Source: Kiritimatiellia bacterium (GTDB taxonomy: Bacteria > Verrucomicrobiota > Kiritimatiellia > CAIQIC01 > Lenti-01). Taken from it: a stretch of DNA of 48,149 nt. The position numbers and the translations under genes are program-made. This document shows, one piece after another, positions 15,868 to 25,828 of the stretch (the stretch's first letter is position 1; every line of letters begins with the position of its first letter). A model generated the notes under the pieces. It searched no databases. It was given only the letters and a program-made list of their open reading frames with translations, and was not told where the DNA came from. The stretch covers positions 1 through 48,149 of the forward strand of contig JAFYAC010000027.1 in assembly GCA_017540905.1 (NCBI GenBank). The letters are read 5' to 3'.

Positions 15868-17247
15868 ATGATCAGATCCAGCAGTCGGTTGAAATGGTGG
15901 TTGGCGGCGGGCGTGCTTGCGGCGAACCTGGCCGCGGGCGTGCGCCTGTATTCCCAGGAAACCGAGGCCGCGGCCGCCAAGGCCGCCGCCGAGGAGAAGT
16001 CCCCCTACGAGATGTACGCCCTGTTCTCCACCGTCGTCGAGCAGATCCGCGCCCAGTACGTGGACGCCGACAAGTGCGGCTACCAGGACCTCATCTACAG
16101 CGCCCTCCACGGCATGCTCCAGTCCCTCGACCCCCACAGCTCGTTCATGGACGAGGAGGAGTTCGCCTCCATGAAGGAGGACACCTCCGGCAAGTTCGGC
16201 GGCCTCGGCATCACCATCGGCATGAAGAACTCCATCCTGACGGTCATCGCCCCCATGGAAGGCACCCCCGCGTTCCGCGCCGGCCTCCTCGGCGGCGACA
16301 AGATCATCGAGATCGAGGACGAGTCCACCGACGGGCTCGCGCTCGACGAGGCCGTCAAGAAGCTGCGCGGCGACCCGGGCACGAAGGTCAAGATCAAGGT
16401 GTTCCGGCCGAGCACGCACCTGGTCAAGACATTCACGATCACGCGCGCGGTCATCAACGTCCCGAGCGTGAAGGACGTGCGGGTGCTGGACGGCGGCATC
16501 GGCTACGTGCGGATGCTCCAGTTCGGCGAGGACACGGCGGCGGACCTGCAGGAGGCGCTGGACGACCTGGAGAAGCAGGGCGTCAAGGCGCTGGTGCTCG
16601 ACCTGCGGAGCAATCCGGGCGGTCTGCTGGCGTCGGCGGTCGAGGTCGCGCAGAAGTTCCTCAAGCGCGGGGACCTGATCGTTTTCACGCGGGCGCGGGA
16701 CGGGCGGATCGACCGCTCGTACTCGGCGCGGCCGAAGAAGTCGTTCCCGAAGGTCCCGATGGCCATCCTCATCAACGGCTACAGCGCGAGCGCGTCGGAA
16801 ATCGTCGCCGGCGCCCTCCAGGACCACCACCGGGCGGTGCTGGTCGGCGAGAAGAGCTTCGGCAAGGGGTCGGTGCAGAGCATCCTGCCGCTCAACGACG
16901 GGGCGCTCGCCATCCGCCTGACGACCGCGAAGTACTACACGCCGAGCGAGCGCGTCATCCACGAGAACGGCATCGAGCCGGACATCGTGGTCCCCATGAC
17001 GGCGGAGAACTGGCGCAACGTGGTCATCGCCCGCAACAAGGCGGAGCAGAGCGCCGGGGACGAGGAGTTCGCCGCGACGGACGAGGGCTGGGAGAGCGAG
17101 GACGGCGGCGAGCTCGACGAGGACGCCGCTTACGATCTGGAGGGGGGCGAGGCGGCCGACGACGCGGCGAAGGGCAACGACACCGACCTGCAGCTGGAAC
17201 GGGCCTGCGACATGCTGCGCGGGATGCTGGCGCTGCAAGGTCGTTGA
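15868..17247 (+). CDS. ctpA: S41 family C-terminal processing peptidase
   Basis: Exported serine protease of 459 residues with a Ser-Lys dyad; these enzymes trim or degrade periplasmic proteins, often peptidoglycan enzymes. N-terminal signal/anchor WWLAAGVLAANLAAGV, then a helical part, a PDZ domain around 85-175 (GGLGITIGMKNSILTV to GLLGGDKIIEI), and the catalytic domain. By alignment with plant D1 protease, the nucleophile is Ser308 in GYSASASE and the lysine is Lys333 in GEKSFGKG, 25 residues on as expected. The final ~60 residues are acidic and low-complexity. The start at 15868 is chosen because GAGAGG lies seven bases upstream; an in-frame ATG at 15847 would add seven residues. tsaD follows 17 bp later. 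Confidence 0.93.
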   Translation: MIRSSSRLKWWLAAGVLAANLAAGVRLYSQETEAAAAKAAAEEKSPYEMYALFSTVVEQIRAQYVDADKCGYQDLIYSALHGMLQSLDPHSSFMDEEEFASMKEDTSGKFGGLGITIGMKNSILTVIAPMEGTPAFRAGLLGGDKIIEIEDESTDGLALDEAVKKLRGDPGTKVKIKVFRPSTHLVKTFTITRAVINVPSVKDVRVLDGGIGYVRMLQFGEDTAADLQEALDDLEKQGVKALVLDLRSNPGGLLASAVEVAQKFLKRGDLIVFTRARDGRIDRSYSARPKKSFPKVPMAILINGYSASASEIVAGALQDHHRAVLVGEKSFGKGSVQSILPLNDGALAIRLTTAKYYTPSERVIHENGIEPDIVVPMTAENWRNVVIARNKAEQSAGDEEFAATDEGWESEDGGELDEDAAYDLEGGEAADDAAKGNDTDLQLERACDMLRGMLALQGR

Positions 17248-17264
17248 GGCGGCGGGGCCGCGCC

Positions 17265-18341
17265 ATGAAAGACCTGCTCATCCTCGGCATCGAATCCTCG
17301 TGCGACGAGACGGCGGCGGCGGTCGTGCGCGGCGGCCGCGAGGTGCTGTCCTCGGCGGTCATCAGCCAGATCGCGCAGCACCGCCCCTACGGGGGCGTGG
17401 TGCCGGAAATCGCGTCGCGCGGGCACGTGGAGGCCTTCCCGGCCGTGGTGTCGGAGGCGATGGCGAACGCCGGGGTGGGATGGGACGCGCTCGACGCAAT
17501 CGCGGTGACGCACGGGCCCGGACTGGTGAGTTCGCTGCTGGTGGGGCTGTCGGGGGCGCGTGCGCTGGGGCAGGCCGTCGGCAAGCCGGTATGGGGCGTC
17601 AACCACATGGAGGGGCACCTGGCGGGAATGTTCCTCGACCCGGCCACGCCGCCGCCGGAGGAGCTCTGCCCGGCGCTGGTGCTGCTGGTTTCGGGCGGGC
17701 ACTCGTACCTGGTGGAGATGCGCGGCATCGGCGACTACCGCCTGCTCGGCCAGACGCTCGACGACGCGGCCGGCGAATGCCTCGACAAGGGGGCGAACCT
17801 GCTGGGCCTGGGGTATCCGGGCGGACCGGTCATCGAGCGCGCCGCGGAGGGCGGGAATCCCGCGTACGTGCGCTTCCCGCGCGGCATGGAGCACGCCAAG
17901 GCGAAGAAGACGGAGAACGGCCTGGACTTGGCGCTGTGCTTCAGCTTCAGCGGGCTCAAGACGTCGCTGCTCCAGAGGCTGAAGACGCATCCGGACGATT
18001 TGCCGGGGCACCGGCCGGACTTGGCGGCGGCCTACCAGGAGGCGGTGATGGAGTCGCTCGCCGTGCGGGCCGACCGCGCGCTGAAGCTCACCGGGGCGAA
18101 GACGCTCGCGTGCGTCGGCGGCGTCGCGAAGAACCGCGTGCTGCGGGCGAAGCTGGAAGCGGTTTCGCGGCGGCGCCGCGCCACGCTGCGCCTCGCGCCG
18201 ATGGCGTACTGCACCGACAACGCCGCGATGATCGCCGCGGCGGCGGGGCTCCGCGCGCGCGCCGGACTGCCGAATCCGCCCGCCTTGGAGGCCGACCCGA
18301 GCCTCCCGCTCGTCGAGGAGGCGGAGGATTTTCCCGCCTAG
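17265..18341 (+). CDS. tsaD: tRNA N6-adenosine threonylcarbamoyltransferase TsaD
   Basis: Catalytic subunit for t6A37 formation in tRNAs reading ANN codons; acts with TsaB, TsaC and TsaE, none of which is in the window. 358 residues. ILGIESSCDETAAAVV opens the ASKHA fold; the metal-binding histidines are His114 and His118 in NHMEGHLAGM. Further motifs are LVSGGHSYLV, DDAAGECLDKGANLLGLGYPGG, FSFSGLKT, and the C-terminal CVGGVAKNRVLR and YCTDNAAMIAAAA with the last metal Asp. It lies directly behind ctpA and ahead of rlmN, probably one transcript with ctpA. Confidence 0.96.
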   Translation: MKDLLILGIESSCDETAAAVVRGGREVLSSAVISQIAQHRPYGGVVPEIASRGHVEAFPAVVSEAMANAGVGWDALDAIAVTHGPGLVSSLLVGLSGARALGQAVGKPVWGVNHMEGHLAGMFLDPATPPPEELCPALVLLVSGGHSYLVEMRGIGDYRLLGQTLDDAAGECLDKGANLLGLGYPGGPVIERAAEGGNPAYVRFPRGMEHAKAKKTENGLDLALCFSFSGLKTSLLQRLKTHPDDLPGHRPDLAAAYQEAVMESLAVRADRALKLTGAKTLACVGGVAKNRVLRAKLEAVSRRRRATLRLAPMAYCTDNAAMIAAAAGLRARAGLPNPPALEADPSLPLVEEAEDFPA

Positions 18342-18342
18342 G

Positions 18343-18378
18343 TTTCTAGATGCCTAGATATCTAGAAATCTAGTTTTT
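18343..18378 (+). terminator. TCTAGA-rich hairpin between tsaD and rlmN
   Basis: TTTCTAGAT (18343-18351) pairs perfectly with ATCTAGAAA (18360-18368), loop GCCTAGAT, followed by TCTAG and five T. It could end the tsaD transcript, although the stem is AT-rich. The word TCTAGAT/CTAGA occurs four times in 35 bp, so it may equally be a small repeat array. Confidence 0.45.
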
Positions 18379-18384
18379 CCCCCC

Positions 18385-19419
18385 ATGAAAACCGCGCTGC
18401 AAGGCCTCTTTTCCGACGAACTGCGGGAGGTGTGCACCGATGCCGGATTCCCGGCGTTCCGGGGAAAGCAGCTATGGGACTGGTTGCAGCGGCGCGGGGC
18501 GCTGTCGTGGGAGGCGATGGGGAACCTTCCGCGGGCGCTGAAGGAGGCGCTGGGGGAGCGCTGGACGCCCGCCCCGGTCAAGGCGCTGCGCGAGGCGGGC
18601 GACCCCGGCGGCACGCGCAAGTGGCTGCTGGGACTGGACGACGGGGAATCCATCGAGACCGTCCTCATCCCGGCGCGCGACCGCAAGACCGTGTGCGTAT
18701 CGACGCAGGTGGGCTGCAAGATGGCGTGCGCCTTCTGCGCCAGCGGCAAGGGCGGATGGGTGCGGAACCTCTCGGCGGGGGAAATCGCCGCGCAGGTGCA
18801 CCACGTCGCCGCGGTGGCGGGCGGGCGGCCGAACAACGTCGTGTTCATGGGGATGGGCGAGCCGTTCGACAACTACGACGAGGTGCTGCGGGCGGTGCGC
18901 CTGCTGAACCATCCCGACGGGCTGAACATCGGCGCGCGCAAGATCACGCTGAGCACGAGCGGGGTGGTGCCGGGCATCCGGCGCCTGGCGGGGGAAGGCT
19001 TGCAGGTGGAGCTTTCGGTGTCGCTGCACGCGCCGCGCCCGGAGACGCGGCGGCGGCTGATGCCCGTCGAAGGGCGCTGGCCGATGGACGAGGTGCTGGC
19101 GGCGTGCCGGGAGTACACGGCGGCGACGAAGCGCATCGTGACGTTCGAGTACACGCTGGTCCGCGGCGTCAACGATTCGGCGGCCGACGCGGCGGAACTG
19201 GCGTCGCGGCTGCGGGGGTTCCCGTGCCGGGTCAACGCGATCCCTCTGAGCCCCGTCGCGGAGTTCGACGGCGAGGCGCCGTCCCGCGAGGCGTGCCAGG
19301 CGTTTCTGGACGCGCTCGCGCGCGGCGGCATCGAAGGCACGTTGCGCGAATCGAAGGGCAAGGGCGTGTCGGCGGCGTGCGGGCAACTGCGCCGCGGGGC
19401 CATGCGCGGCGGGGAGTAG
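18385..19419 (+). CDS. rlmN: 23S rRNA (adenine2503-C2)-methyltransferase RlmN
   Basis: Radical SAM enzyme of 344 residues that methylates C2 of A2503 in 23S rRNA and A37 in some tRNAs. The cluster-binding CxxxCxxC is Cys111, Cys115, Cys118 (GCKMACAFCASG). MGMGEPFDNYD follows, then LSTSGVVPGIRRLA and SLHAPRPETR. The second essential cysteine, which holds the methyl intermediate, is Cys332 in SAACGQLR. The N-terminal helical part LREVCTDAGFPAFRGKQLWDWL is the usual RNA-binding accessory domain. The ATG at 18385 follows TTTTTCCCCCC, with no Shine-Dalgarno. A Cfr resistance enzyme is less likely on these motifs and context. Confidence 0.94.
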   Translation: MKTALQGLFSDELREVCTDAGFPAFRGKQLWDWLQRRGALSWEAMGNLPRALKEALGERWTPAPVKALREAGDPGGTRKWLLGLDDGESIETVLIPARDRKTVCVSTQVGCKMACAFCASGKGGWVRNLSAGEIAAQVHHVAAVAGGRPNNVVFMGMGEPFDNYDEVLRAVRLLNHPDGLNIGARKITLSTSGVVPGIRRLAGEGLQVELSVSLHAPRPETRRRLMPVEGRWPMDEVLAACREYTAATKRIVTFEYTLVRGVNDSAADAAELASRLRGFPCRVNAIPLSPVAEFDGEAPSREACQAFLDALARGGIEGTLRESKGKGVSAACGQLRRGAMRGGE

Positions 19420-19449
19420 GGGCGGCGGCGGCGGGGGAGGGGAAGCCGC

Positions 19450-20163
19450 TCAGCGGGGGAGGAGGTCCTTGAGGGCGCGCACGGCGGCGCGGAGGCCGGT
19501 GAAGACGGCGCGGGCGACGATGGAGTGGCCGATGTTCAGGGTGTCGAGGTGGGGGACGGCGGCGAGGAAGGCGGGGAGGTTGTCGTAGTTGAGGCCGTGG
19601 CCGGCGTTGACTTGGAGGCCGGCGGCGTGGGCGGCTTCGGCGGCGGCGGCCAGGCGGGCGAGTTCGGCGTCGCGGGCGGGGCCGGAGAGGTTGGAGTAGA
19701 GGCCGGTGTGGAGTTCGACCATCGGGGCGCCGAGGCGACGGGCGGCGTCGATCTGCGCGGGGGAGGGCTCGATGAAGAGGCTGACGCGGATGCCGGCCTG
19801 GTTGAGGGCGGCGACGGTGGGCGCGAGGCGGTCGTACTGGCCGGCGGCGTCGAGGCCGCCCTCGGTGGTGAGTTCCTGGCGGCGTTCGGGGACGAGGCAT
19901 ACTTCGTCGGGATGCGCGCGGAGGGCTTGGGCGAGGACGTCGGGGGCGTTCGCCATCTCGAGGTTGAGGGGGACGCGGACGGCTTCGCGGATCTCGAAGA
20001 GGTCGCGGTCCTGGATGTGGCGGCGGTCTTCGCGCAAGTGGATGGTGATGCCGTCGGCACCGCCGGCTTCGGCTTCGGAAACGGCTTCGAGGAGGGAGGG
20101 GTAGGTCGTGCCGCGGGCCTGGCGGAGGGTGGCGACGTGGTCGATGTTGACGCCGAGTTTCAT
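19450..20163 (-). CDS. pdxJ: Pyridoxine 5'-phosphate synthase PdxJ
   Basis: TIM-barrel enzyme of 237 residues that condenses 1-deoxy-D-xylulose 5-phosphate with 3-amino-2-oxopropyl phosphate in DXP-dependent vitamin B6 synthesis. The N-terminal LGVNIDHVATLRQARGT is diagnostic. Further conserved blocks are GADGITIHLREDRRHI, LNLEMA, CLVPERRQELTTEGGLD, RVSLFIEPS, ELHTGLYS, and VNAGHGLNYDN plus LNIGHSIVARAVF near the end. Start at 20163 matches the family exactly. It is convergent with rlmN with 30 bp between. The partner PdxA is not in this window. Confidence 0.96.
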   Translation of the reverse strand: MKLGVNIDHVATLRQARGTTYPSLLEAVSEAEAGGADGITIHLREDRRHIQDRDLFEIREAVRVPLNLEMANAPDVLAQALRAHPDEVCLVPERRQELTTEGGLDAAGQYDRLAPTVAALNQAGIRVSLFIEPSPAQIDAARRLGAPMVELHTGLYSNLSGPARDAELARLAAAAEAAHAAGLQVNAGHGLNYDNLPAFLAAVPHLDTLNIGHSIVARAVFTGLRAAVRALKDLLPR

Positions 20164-20188
20164 GGGAGGGGAAGAGATGGGGAAGTTA

Positions 20189-20248
20189 AGATTTCAGATT
20201 TCAAATCTCAAATTTCAGATTTGAGATTTCAGATTTCGGTTTCGGATT
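20189..20248. repeat. Heptamer array AGATTTC
   Basis: AT-rich tandem array of about nine units with a 7-bp period, mostly AGATTTC with variants AAATCTC, AAATTTC, AGATTTG and GGATTTC. It fills the gap upstream of pdxJ. Because AAATCT and AGATTT are inverses, parts can fold back. It contrasts sharply with the GC-rich surroundings. Confidence 0.8.
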
Positions 20249-20356
20249 TCAGGATTTCCAGGTGGCGCGCTCGGCCTTGAGGAAGAGGGCGAGCGCGGCG
20301 AGGATGACGAAGGAGAGCACCGCCGCGGCGGCGCTGTGGAGGAGTTCGTGGAGCAT
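20249..20356 (-). CDS. Possible 35-residue hydrophobic peptide
   Basis: A short frame starting MLHELLHSAAAAVLSF with one clear membrane helix (AAAAVLSFVILAALALFL) and a charged tail KAERATWKS. It lies 14 bp downstream of the MalK-type ATPase and could be co-transcribed. No Shine-Dalgarno is visible before the ATG, and the stop codon lies at the edge of the heptamer array. It may be a real small membrane protein or chance. Confidence 0.3.
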   Translation of the reverse strand: MLHELLHSAAAAVLSFVILAALALFLKAERATWKS

Positions 20357-20370
20357 GGGGAGGGGCGGCG

Positions 20371-21468
<1,098 letters not shown>

Positions 21469-21521
21469 GGAAAACTCCTTGTTTCGGGGGGGCCGCGGAA
21501 GGGCGGCCGGAACCAATGCGG

Positions 21522-21551
21522 ATATAAGCACGGAAAGGGGCGGCGTGTCAA
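21522..21551 (-). promoter_or_regulatory. Promoter of the MalK-type ATPase gene
   Basis: Minus strand: TTGACA (21551-21546), 18-nt spacer, TTATAT (21527-21522). This is the closest match to the sigma-70 consensus in the window and leaves a leader of about 45 nt with AAGGAG at its end. Confidence 0.65.
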
Positions 21552-21606
21552 AAGCAAAGCGCGGGCCCGCGAATCCGCCGGAAAACGGGCCGGGGCGACG
21601 CCCATG

Positions 21607-21663
21607 TTTTGAGATTACGGAAAAACAACAAGAAACAGCCAGTTTTCCACAAATCTCAATCCC
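21607..21663 (+). repeat. Copy d of the GAGATTAC motif module
   Basis: TTTTGAGATTACGGAAAA at 21607-21624, with an imperfect inverse TTTTCCACAAATCTCAA some 18 bp later, so the site is a hairpin. An ATG lies 53 nt after the motif start (21664), but the frame from it is antisense to the small His/Pro-rich gene and not credible. The remaining gap 21469-21751 holds only this, the ATPase promoter and a GC hairpin (CCCCGCG/CGCGGGG near 21680-21699) that could terminate the small gene. Confidence 0.6.
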
Positions 21664-21751
21664 ATGAAAAACCAGGTGCCCCGCGGGTTGCGCGGGGACA
21701 AAAAAGGCGGCGCAGGCGCGCCACCGTGGGTTGGGATGGTGGGGGATGGGG

Positions 21752-22093
21752 TCAGTCGGCGCAGAGGGCCGCGATCAGTCCGACGGCGGCAATGGCGCCG
21801 ACGGCGACGGCCACGCCGGTGGCGTCGTCGGAGCCGTGGTGGTGGCCGTGGTGGCGCGGGGGCTCGTGGTAGCGCGCGAAGTCGTGGTGGCGCGGCGGGG
21901 GGCAGGGGCGCGGCGGAGGGCAATGGCGCGGAGGCTGGTGGACCATCCGGGCGGGGGCGTGGTGGCGGGGCGGCGGCGGGGGACCGTGGCGCGCGGCGGC
22001 GGAAGCGGCCAGCGGGGCGCCCAGAAGGGCGGCGACGACAAGGCCGGCGGTGAGGCGGCGGGCGATTCGGTGGTTGGGTTGGATTGTCTTCAT
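21752..22093 (-). CDS. Small exported His/Pro-rich protein of unknown function
   Basis: A 113-residue protein. The N-terminus has a classical Sec signal, basic [14 protein letters not shown] then [19 protein letters not shown] with a cleavage site near ASA-A. The mature part is rich in His, Pro and Arg ([25 protein letters not shown]) and ends in a second hydrophobic stretch, [18 protein letters not shown], followed by CAD. CAGGAG seven bases before the ATG supports translation. Histidine clusters suggest metal binding in the periplasm; no family is recognised. Single gene, with tRNA-Leu divergent upstream. Confidence 0.75.
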   Translation of the reverse strand: MKTIQPNHRIARRLTAGLVVAALLGAPLAASAAARHGPPPPPRHHAPARMVHQPPRHCPPPRPCPPPRHHDFARYHEPPRHHGHHHGSDDATGVAVAVGAIAAVGLIAALCAD

Positions 22094-22253
22094 TGGGTTT
22101 CTCCTGTTTTCCGGGGGGCCGGTTTCTGGTTGGGGAGTCGCGGGCGGAATGCGGAAAGTTACAGGGCGGGCGTTTTTTGGCCGGTGGCCGGGGCGGATAC
22201 GGCGTGTCTCCGGCCGTGCGCCGGGAGATTCCGCGGGCGCGGTGCGTTGGCGC

Positions 22254-22282
22254 TTGCATCGCGGGCGCCGGCATTTTATTGT
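22254..22282 (+). promoter_or_regulatory. Promoter of tRNA-Leu
   Basis: TTGCAT (22254-22259), 17-nt spacer, TATTGT (22277-22282), predicting a transcript start a few bases before the mature tRNA end at 22295. Confidence 0.7.
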
Positions 22283-22294
22283 GCCGGTGTTGCC

Positions 22295-22375
22295 GGGCGA
22301 GTGGCGGAATGGCAGACGCGCCAGACTTAGGATCTGGTCCCGAAAGGGGTAGGGGTTCGACCCCCCTCTCGCCCA
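22295..22375 (+). tRNA. tRNA-Leu (anticodon UAG)
   Basis: Acceptor arms GGGCGAG and CTCGCCC pair fully. The anticodon arm is CCAGA-CTTAGGA-TCTGG with anticodon TAG. A long variable arm (TCCCGAAAGGGGT) marks a class II tRNA, and the T arm is AGGGG-TTCGACC-CCCCT. Discriminator base A; the CCA end is not encoded. A 14-bp palindrome TTCCCGCGCGGGAA follows at 22378-22391 and could end transcription. Confidence 0.96.
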
Positions 22376-22395
22376 CGTTCCCGCGCGGGAAAACG

Positions 22396-22436
22396 TTTTC
22401 CAACCATTGGAAAAAATGTTTCCAATCATTGGAAAA
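22396..22436. repeat. Two units of the TTTTCCAATGATTGGAAAA palindrome
   Basis: TTTTCCAACCATTGGAAAA (22396-22414) and TTTCCAATCATTGGAAAA (22419-22436). Each is a hairpin with an 8-bp stem and 3-nt loop. The same word recurs four times at 28464-28565. Confidence 0.85.
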
Positions 22437-22460
22437 CTCGCGGCGGCCGCACGTTTGCGC

Positions 22461-22488
22461 TTGCTTTCGCGCGGAGGGGCGGTAAAAG
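22461..22488 (+). promoter_or_regulatory. Promoter of the ferredoxin gene
   Basis: TTGCTT (22461-22466), 16-nt spacer, TAAAAG (22483-22488), about 65 bp before the ferredoxin start. Confidence 0.5.
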
Positions 22489-22552
22489 GTGGGGAAAGGT
22501 TCCGCGTGGGACCGTGCAAGCCCCGAAACGACAAGAGAAGAGAGGTTTTATC

Positions 22553-22726
22553 ATGGCTGCTGTTGTGGATAGAGAAAAGTGCGCCGGTTGCGGTGCGTGC
22601 GAAGCCGACTGCCCGGTCCAGGCCATCAGCATGGACGACGGAAAGGCCAAGGTCGATGCCGACACCTGCGTGTCGTGCGGCGCCTGCACCGGCAACTGCC
22701 CCTGCGAGGCCATCACCCTCGACTGA
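22553..22726 (+). CDS. 2[4Fe-4S] ferredoxin
   Basis: Low-potential electron carrier of 57 residues. Two CxxCxxCxxxCP motifs are complete (CAGCGACEADCP and CVSCGACTGNCP), so it should hold two [4Fe-4S] clusters as in clostridial ferredoxins. AGAGG eight bases before the ATG at 22553 fixes the start; the in-frame codon at 22514 would add a non-conserved tail. It has its own promoter and a strong terminator, so it is likely expressed alone and at a high level. Rubrerythrin and the radical SAM enzymes in this window are plausible users of its electrons. Confidence 0.95.
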   Translation: MAAVVDREKCAGCGACEADCPVQAISMDDGKAKVDADTCVSCGACTGNCPCEAITLD

Positions 22727-22744
22727 GGACGCCAACGAACACCG

Positions 22745-22773
22745 AGCGGGGTCCCTCGCGGCCCCGCTTTTTC
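22745..22773 (+). terminator. Rho-independent terminator after ferredoxin
   Basis: AGCGGGG (22745-22751) and CCCCGCT (22762-22768), 10-nt loop, followed by TTTTTC. It lies between the ferredoxin stop and the argG ribosome-binding site. Confidence 0.85.
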
Positions 22774-22789
22774 TTGCAGAAAGGACTCC

Positions 22790-24055
<1,266 letters not shown>

Positions 24056-24116
24056 GTTGTGGCAGGGCGCGCGGTTGCGCGCCCACACGGTGCCGCGGTC
24101 GCCGCGGCGCACGGGT

Positions 24117-24146
24117 GCCTTCCCCTTCCACGGGGAAGGCCCTTTT
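24117..24146 (+). terminator. Rho-independent terminator after argG
   Basis: GCCTTCCCC (24117-24125) pairs with GGGGAAGGC (24132-24140), then CCTTTT. A second GC hairpin, GGGCGCGC/GCGCGCCC, lies at 24065-24084. The gap 24056-24342 holds these, motif copy e and the DUF362 promoter. Confidence 0.75.
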
Positions 24147-24187
24147 GCTTTCAGGGGGGGCGGGGGAAAAGACCGGCGCCGTGGCGA

Positions 24188-24204
24188 TTTTGAGATTAGG
24201 AAAA
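24188..24204 (+). repeat. Copy e of the GAGATTAC motif
   Basis: TTTTGAGATTAGGAAAA, shortened by one base against the consensus in the same way as the copy before paralogue 2. No ATG lies at the 52-54 nt position, so it looks like a remnant. Confidence 0.55.
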
Positions 24205-24305
24205 AAACGGTGTTTTCTTGCGTTTTTGGCCGTCCGCGCCCCCGCCGGACCGGGAGCGCGGGCCGGGGGCGGAAAGGAAAAACGCGGCCCGCGGGCATTT
24301 CCGGG

Positions 24306-24334
24306 TTCCGTTTCGGCGGGGGGCGCGGTAGAGT
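24306..24334 (+). promoter_or_regulatory. Promoter of the DUF362 gene
   Basis: TTCCGT (24306-24311), 17-nt spacer, TAGAGT (24329-24334). The -10 ends 8 nt before the ATG at 24343, the same spacing as for the genes at 38128 and 45336, so the mRNA would be leaderless. Confidence 0.5.
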
Positions 24335-24342
24335 GGATGACC

Positions 24343-25800
24343 ATGAAAAGTCCCATCGACGATGTCAGCCTGGCGTTGGAGCGCCATCCCGGGCCCGGCG
24401 CGCCCGCCTACCCGCCGGCGTCGGCGGCCCCCTACGCGCCGTCGGAGGCGTATCCCGAGTTCCCCGCGCTTGCGCCGGAACCCGGCACGCCGCCGAACCC
24501 CGTGTTCGGCATGGTGCGCGGCGCGCTCGCGGGGCTGGGGCTGGATGCCGGGCGCTTCGGCACGCCGGAATGGAACCCGCTCGGCGACTTCGTGGCGCCG
24601 GGCGCGAAGATCGCCGTCAAGCCGAACTGGGTCCTGCACCGCAACGAGAACCCCGCTGGCGGCATGGACTGCATGGTCACGCACCCGTCCGTGCTGCGGG
24701 CGGTGCTGGAGTACGCGTTCCTGGCGAAGCCGTCGCTGGTGACGCTCGGGGACGCGCCGCTGCAGGGGTGCGACTTCGGGGCGCTGCTGGATCACGCCGG
24801 GATGCGCGCGGTCATCGGCGAATTCCGCGCGCGCGGGCTGCCGCTCGCCGTCACCGACTACCGCCGCACGACCATGCACCAGGAGGGCCTGCTCAAGACC
24901 GGGGTCAGCGAGAACCGGCGGCCGGAGTCGGAGTACGTGCTCGTGGACCTCGGCGCGGACAGCCTGCTCGAGGAGATATCCCGGGACTGGAAGAAGTTCC
25001 GCGTCACCGTGTACGACCCCCGCAAGATGCGGCCGCACCATTCGCCGGGACGCCACCGCTACCTGGTCGCGCGGGAAATCCTGGAGGCGGACCTCGTCCT
25101 CAACTGCCCCAAGCTCAAGACCCACAAGAAGGCCGGCGTGACGTGCTGCCTCAAGAACCTCGTCGGCATCAACGGCAACAAGGAATACCTGCCGCACCAC
25201 CGCAAGGGAGCCGCCGACGACGGCTCCGGCGACAACTACTCGCGGGCCCACTGGAAGATGTCGCTTGCCGAGGATTTGCTCGATTTCGCCAACGAACACC
25301 TGCGCGGGATGCCGCGCGCCTACCGTCTTGCGGAGCGGATCGCGTGGCGGTTCATGGTCAAGCACCGCAAGGCCGACCCCGAGGCGCAGCTGGAAGGCAG
25401 CTGGCACGGCAACGACACCATCTGGCGCACGTGCCTCGATCTCAACCGCGCGCTCCTCTACGCCGGGCTTGACGGGCGTCTCCGCGACGGGCCCCAGCGG
25501 CAGGTGCTGTCGATCGTGGACGCGGTCATCGCCGGGCAGGGAACGGGGCCGCTGGAGCCGGATCCGCTGCCGACGGGCGCCATCTTCGCCGCGCGGAATC
25601 CCGCGGCCGGGGATTTGCTCGCCTGCTCGCTGCTGGGGTTCCGCCCGGAAAGCATCCGGCTGGTGGACCGGGCGTTCGGCTCCATGCGCTGGCCGATTGC
25701 AAACGCCAGGCCCGACCTTTCCCGGTGGCCGGCGGGGACGTTCCCCGCGGCGCGTGCACCGGCGGGGTGGGTGGGGCACATCGAGCTGGGCGGGAAGTAG
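24343..25800 (+). CDS. DUF362 domain-containing protein
   Basis: A 485-residue protein, probably cytoplasmic since no signal is seen. The DUF362 core covers most of it: KIAVKPNWVLHRNENPAGG, THPSVLRAVLEYAF, LGDAPLQGCDFGALLD, then CPKLKTHKKAGVTCCLKNLVGINGNK as two joined blocks, and IVDAVIAGQGTGPLEPDPLPTG near the C-terminus. The cysteines in NCPKLKTH and VTCC are conserved in the family, whose biochemical role is not established; some members carry a ferredoxin domain, absent here. The ATG at 24343 is preferred because the promoter spacing fits; an ATG two codons earlier is also possible. Single gene between argG and paralogue 2 (convergent). Confidence 0.85.
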   Translation: MKSPIDDVSLALERHPGPGAPAYPPASAAPYAPSEAYPEFPALAPEPGTPPNPVFGMVRGALAGLGLDAGRFGTPEWNPLGDFVAPGAKIAVKPNWVLHRNENPAGGMDCMVTHPSVLRAVLEYAFLAKPSLVTLGDAPLQGCDFGALLDHAGMRAVIGEFRARGLPLAVTDYRRTTMHQEGLLKTGVSENRRPESEYVLVDLGADSLLEEISRDWKKFRVTVYDPRKMRPHHSPGRHRYLVAREILEADLVLNCPKLKTHKKAGVTCCLKNLVGINGNKEYLPHHRKGAADDGSGDNYSRAHWKMSLAEDLLDFANEHLRGMPRAYRLAERIAWRFMVKHRKADPEAQLEGSWHGNDTIWRTCLDLNRALLYAGLDGRLRDGPQRQVLSIVDAVIAGQGTGPLEPDPLPTGAIFAARNPAAGDLLACSLLGFRPESIRLVDRAFGSMRWPIANARPDLSRWPAGTFPAARAPAGWVGHIELGGK

Positions 25801-25828
25801 GGGGGAAAAAGGGGGGGCACCCCGGCAA

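Noticed and set aside
21664-22053. Plus-strand frame beginning MKNQVPRG after motif copy d
   Set aside because: It is antisense to the small exported protein gene, which has a signal peptide and a good ribosome-binding site; the product is Arg/Gly-rich low complexity.
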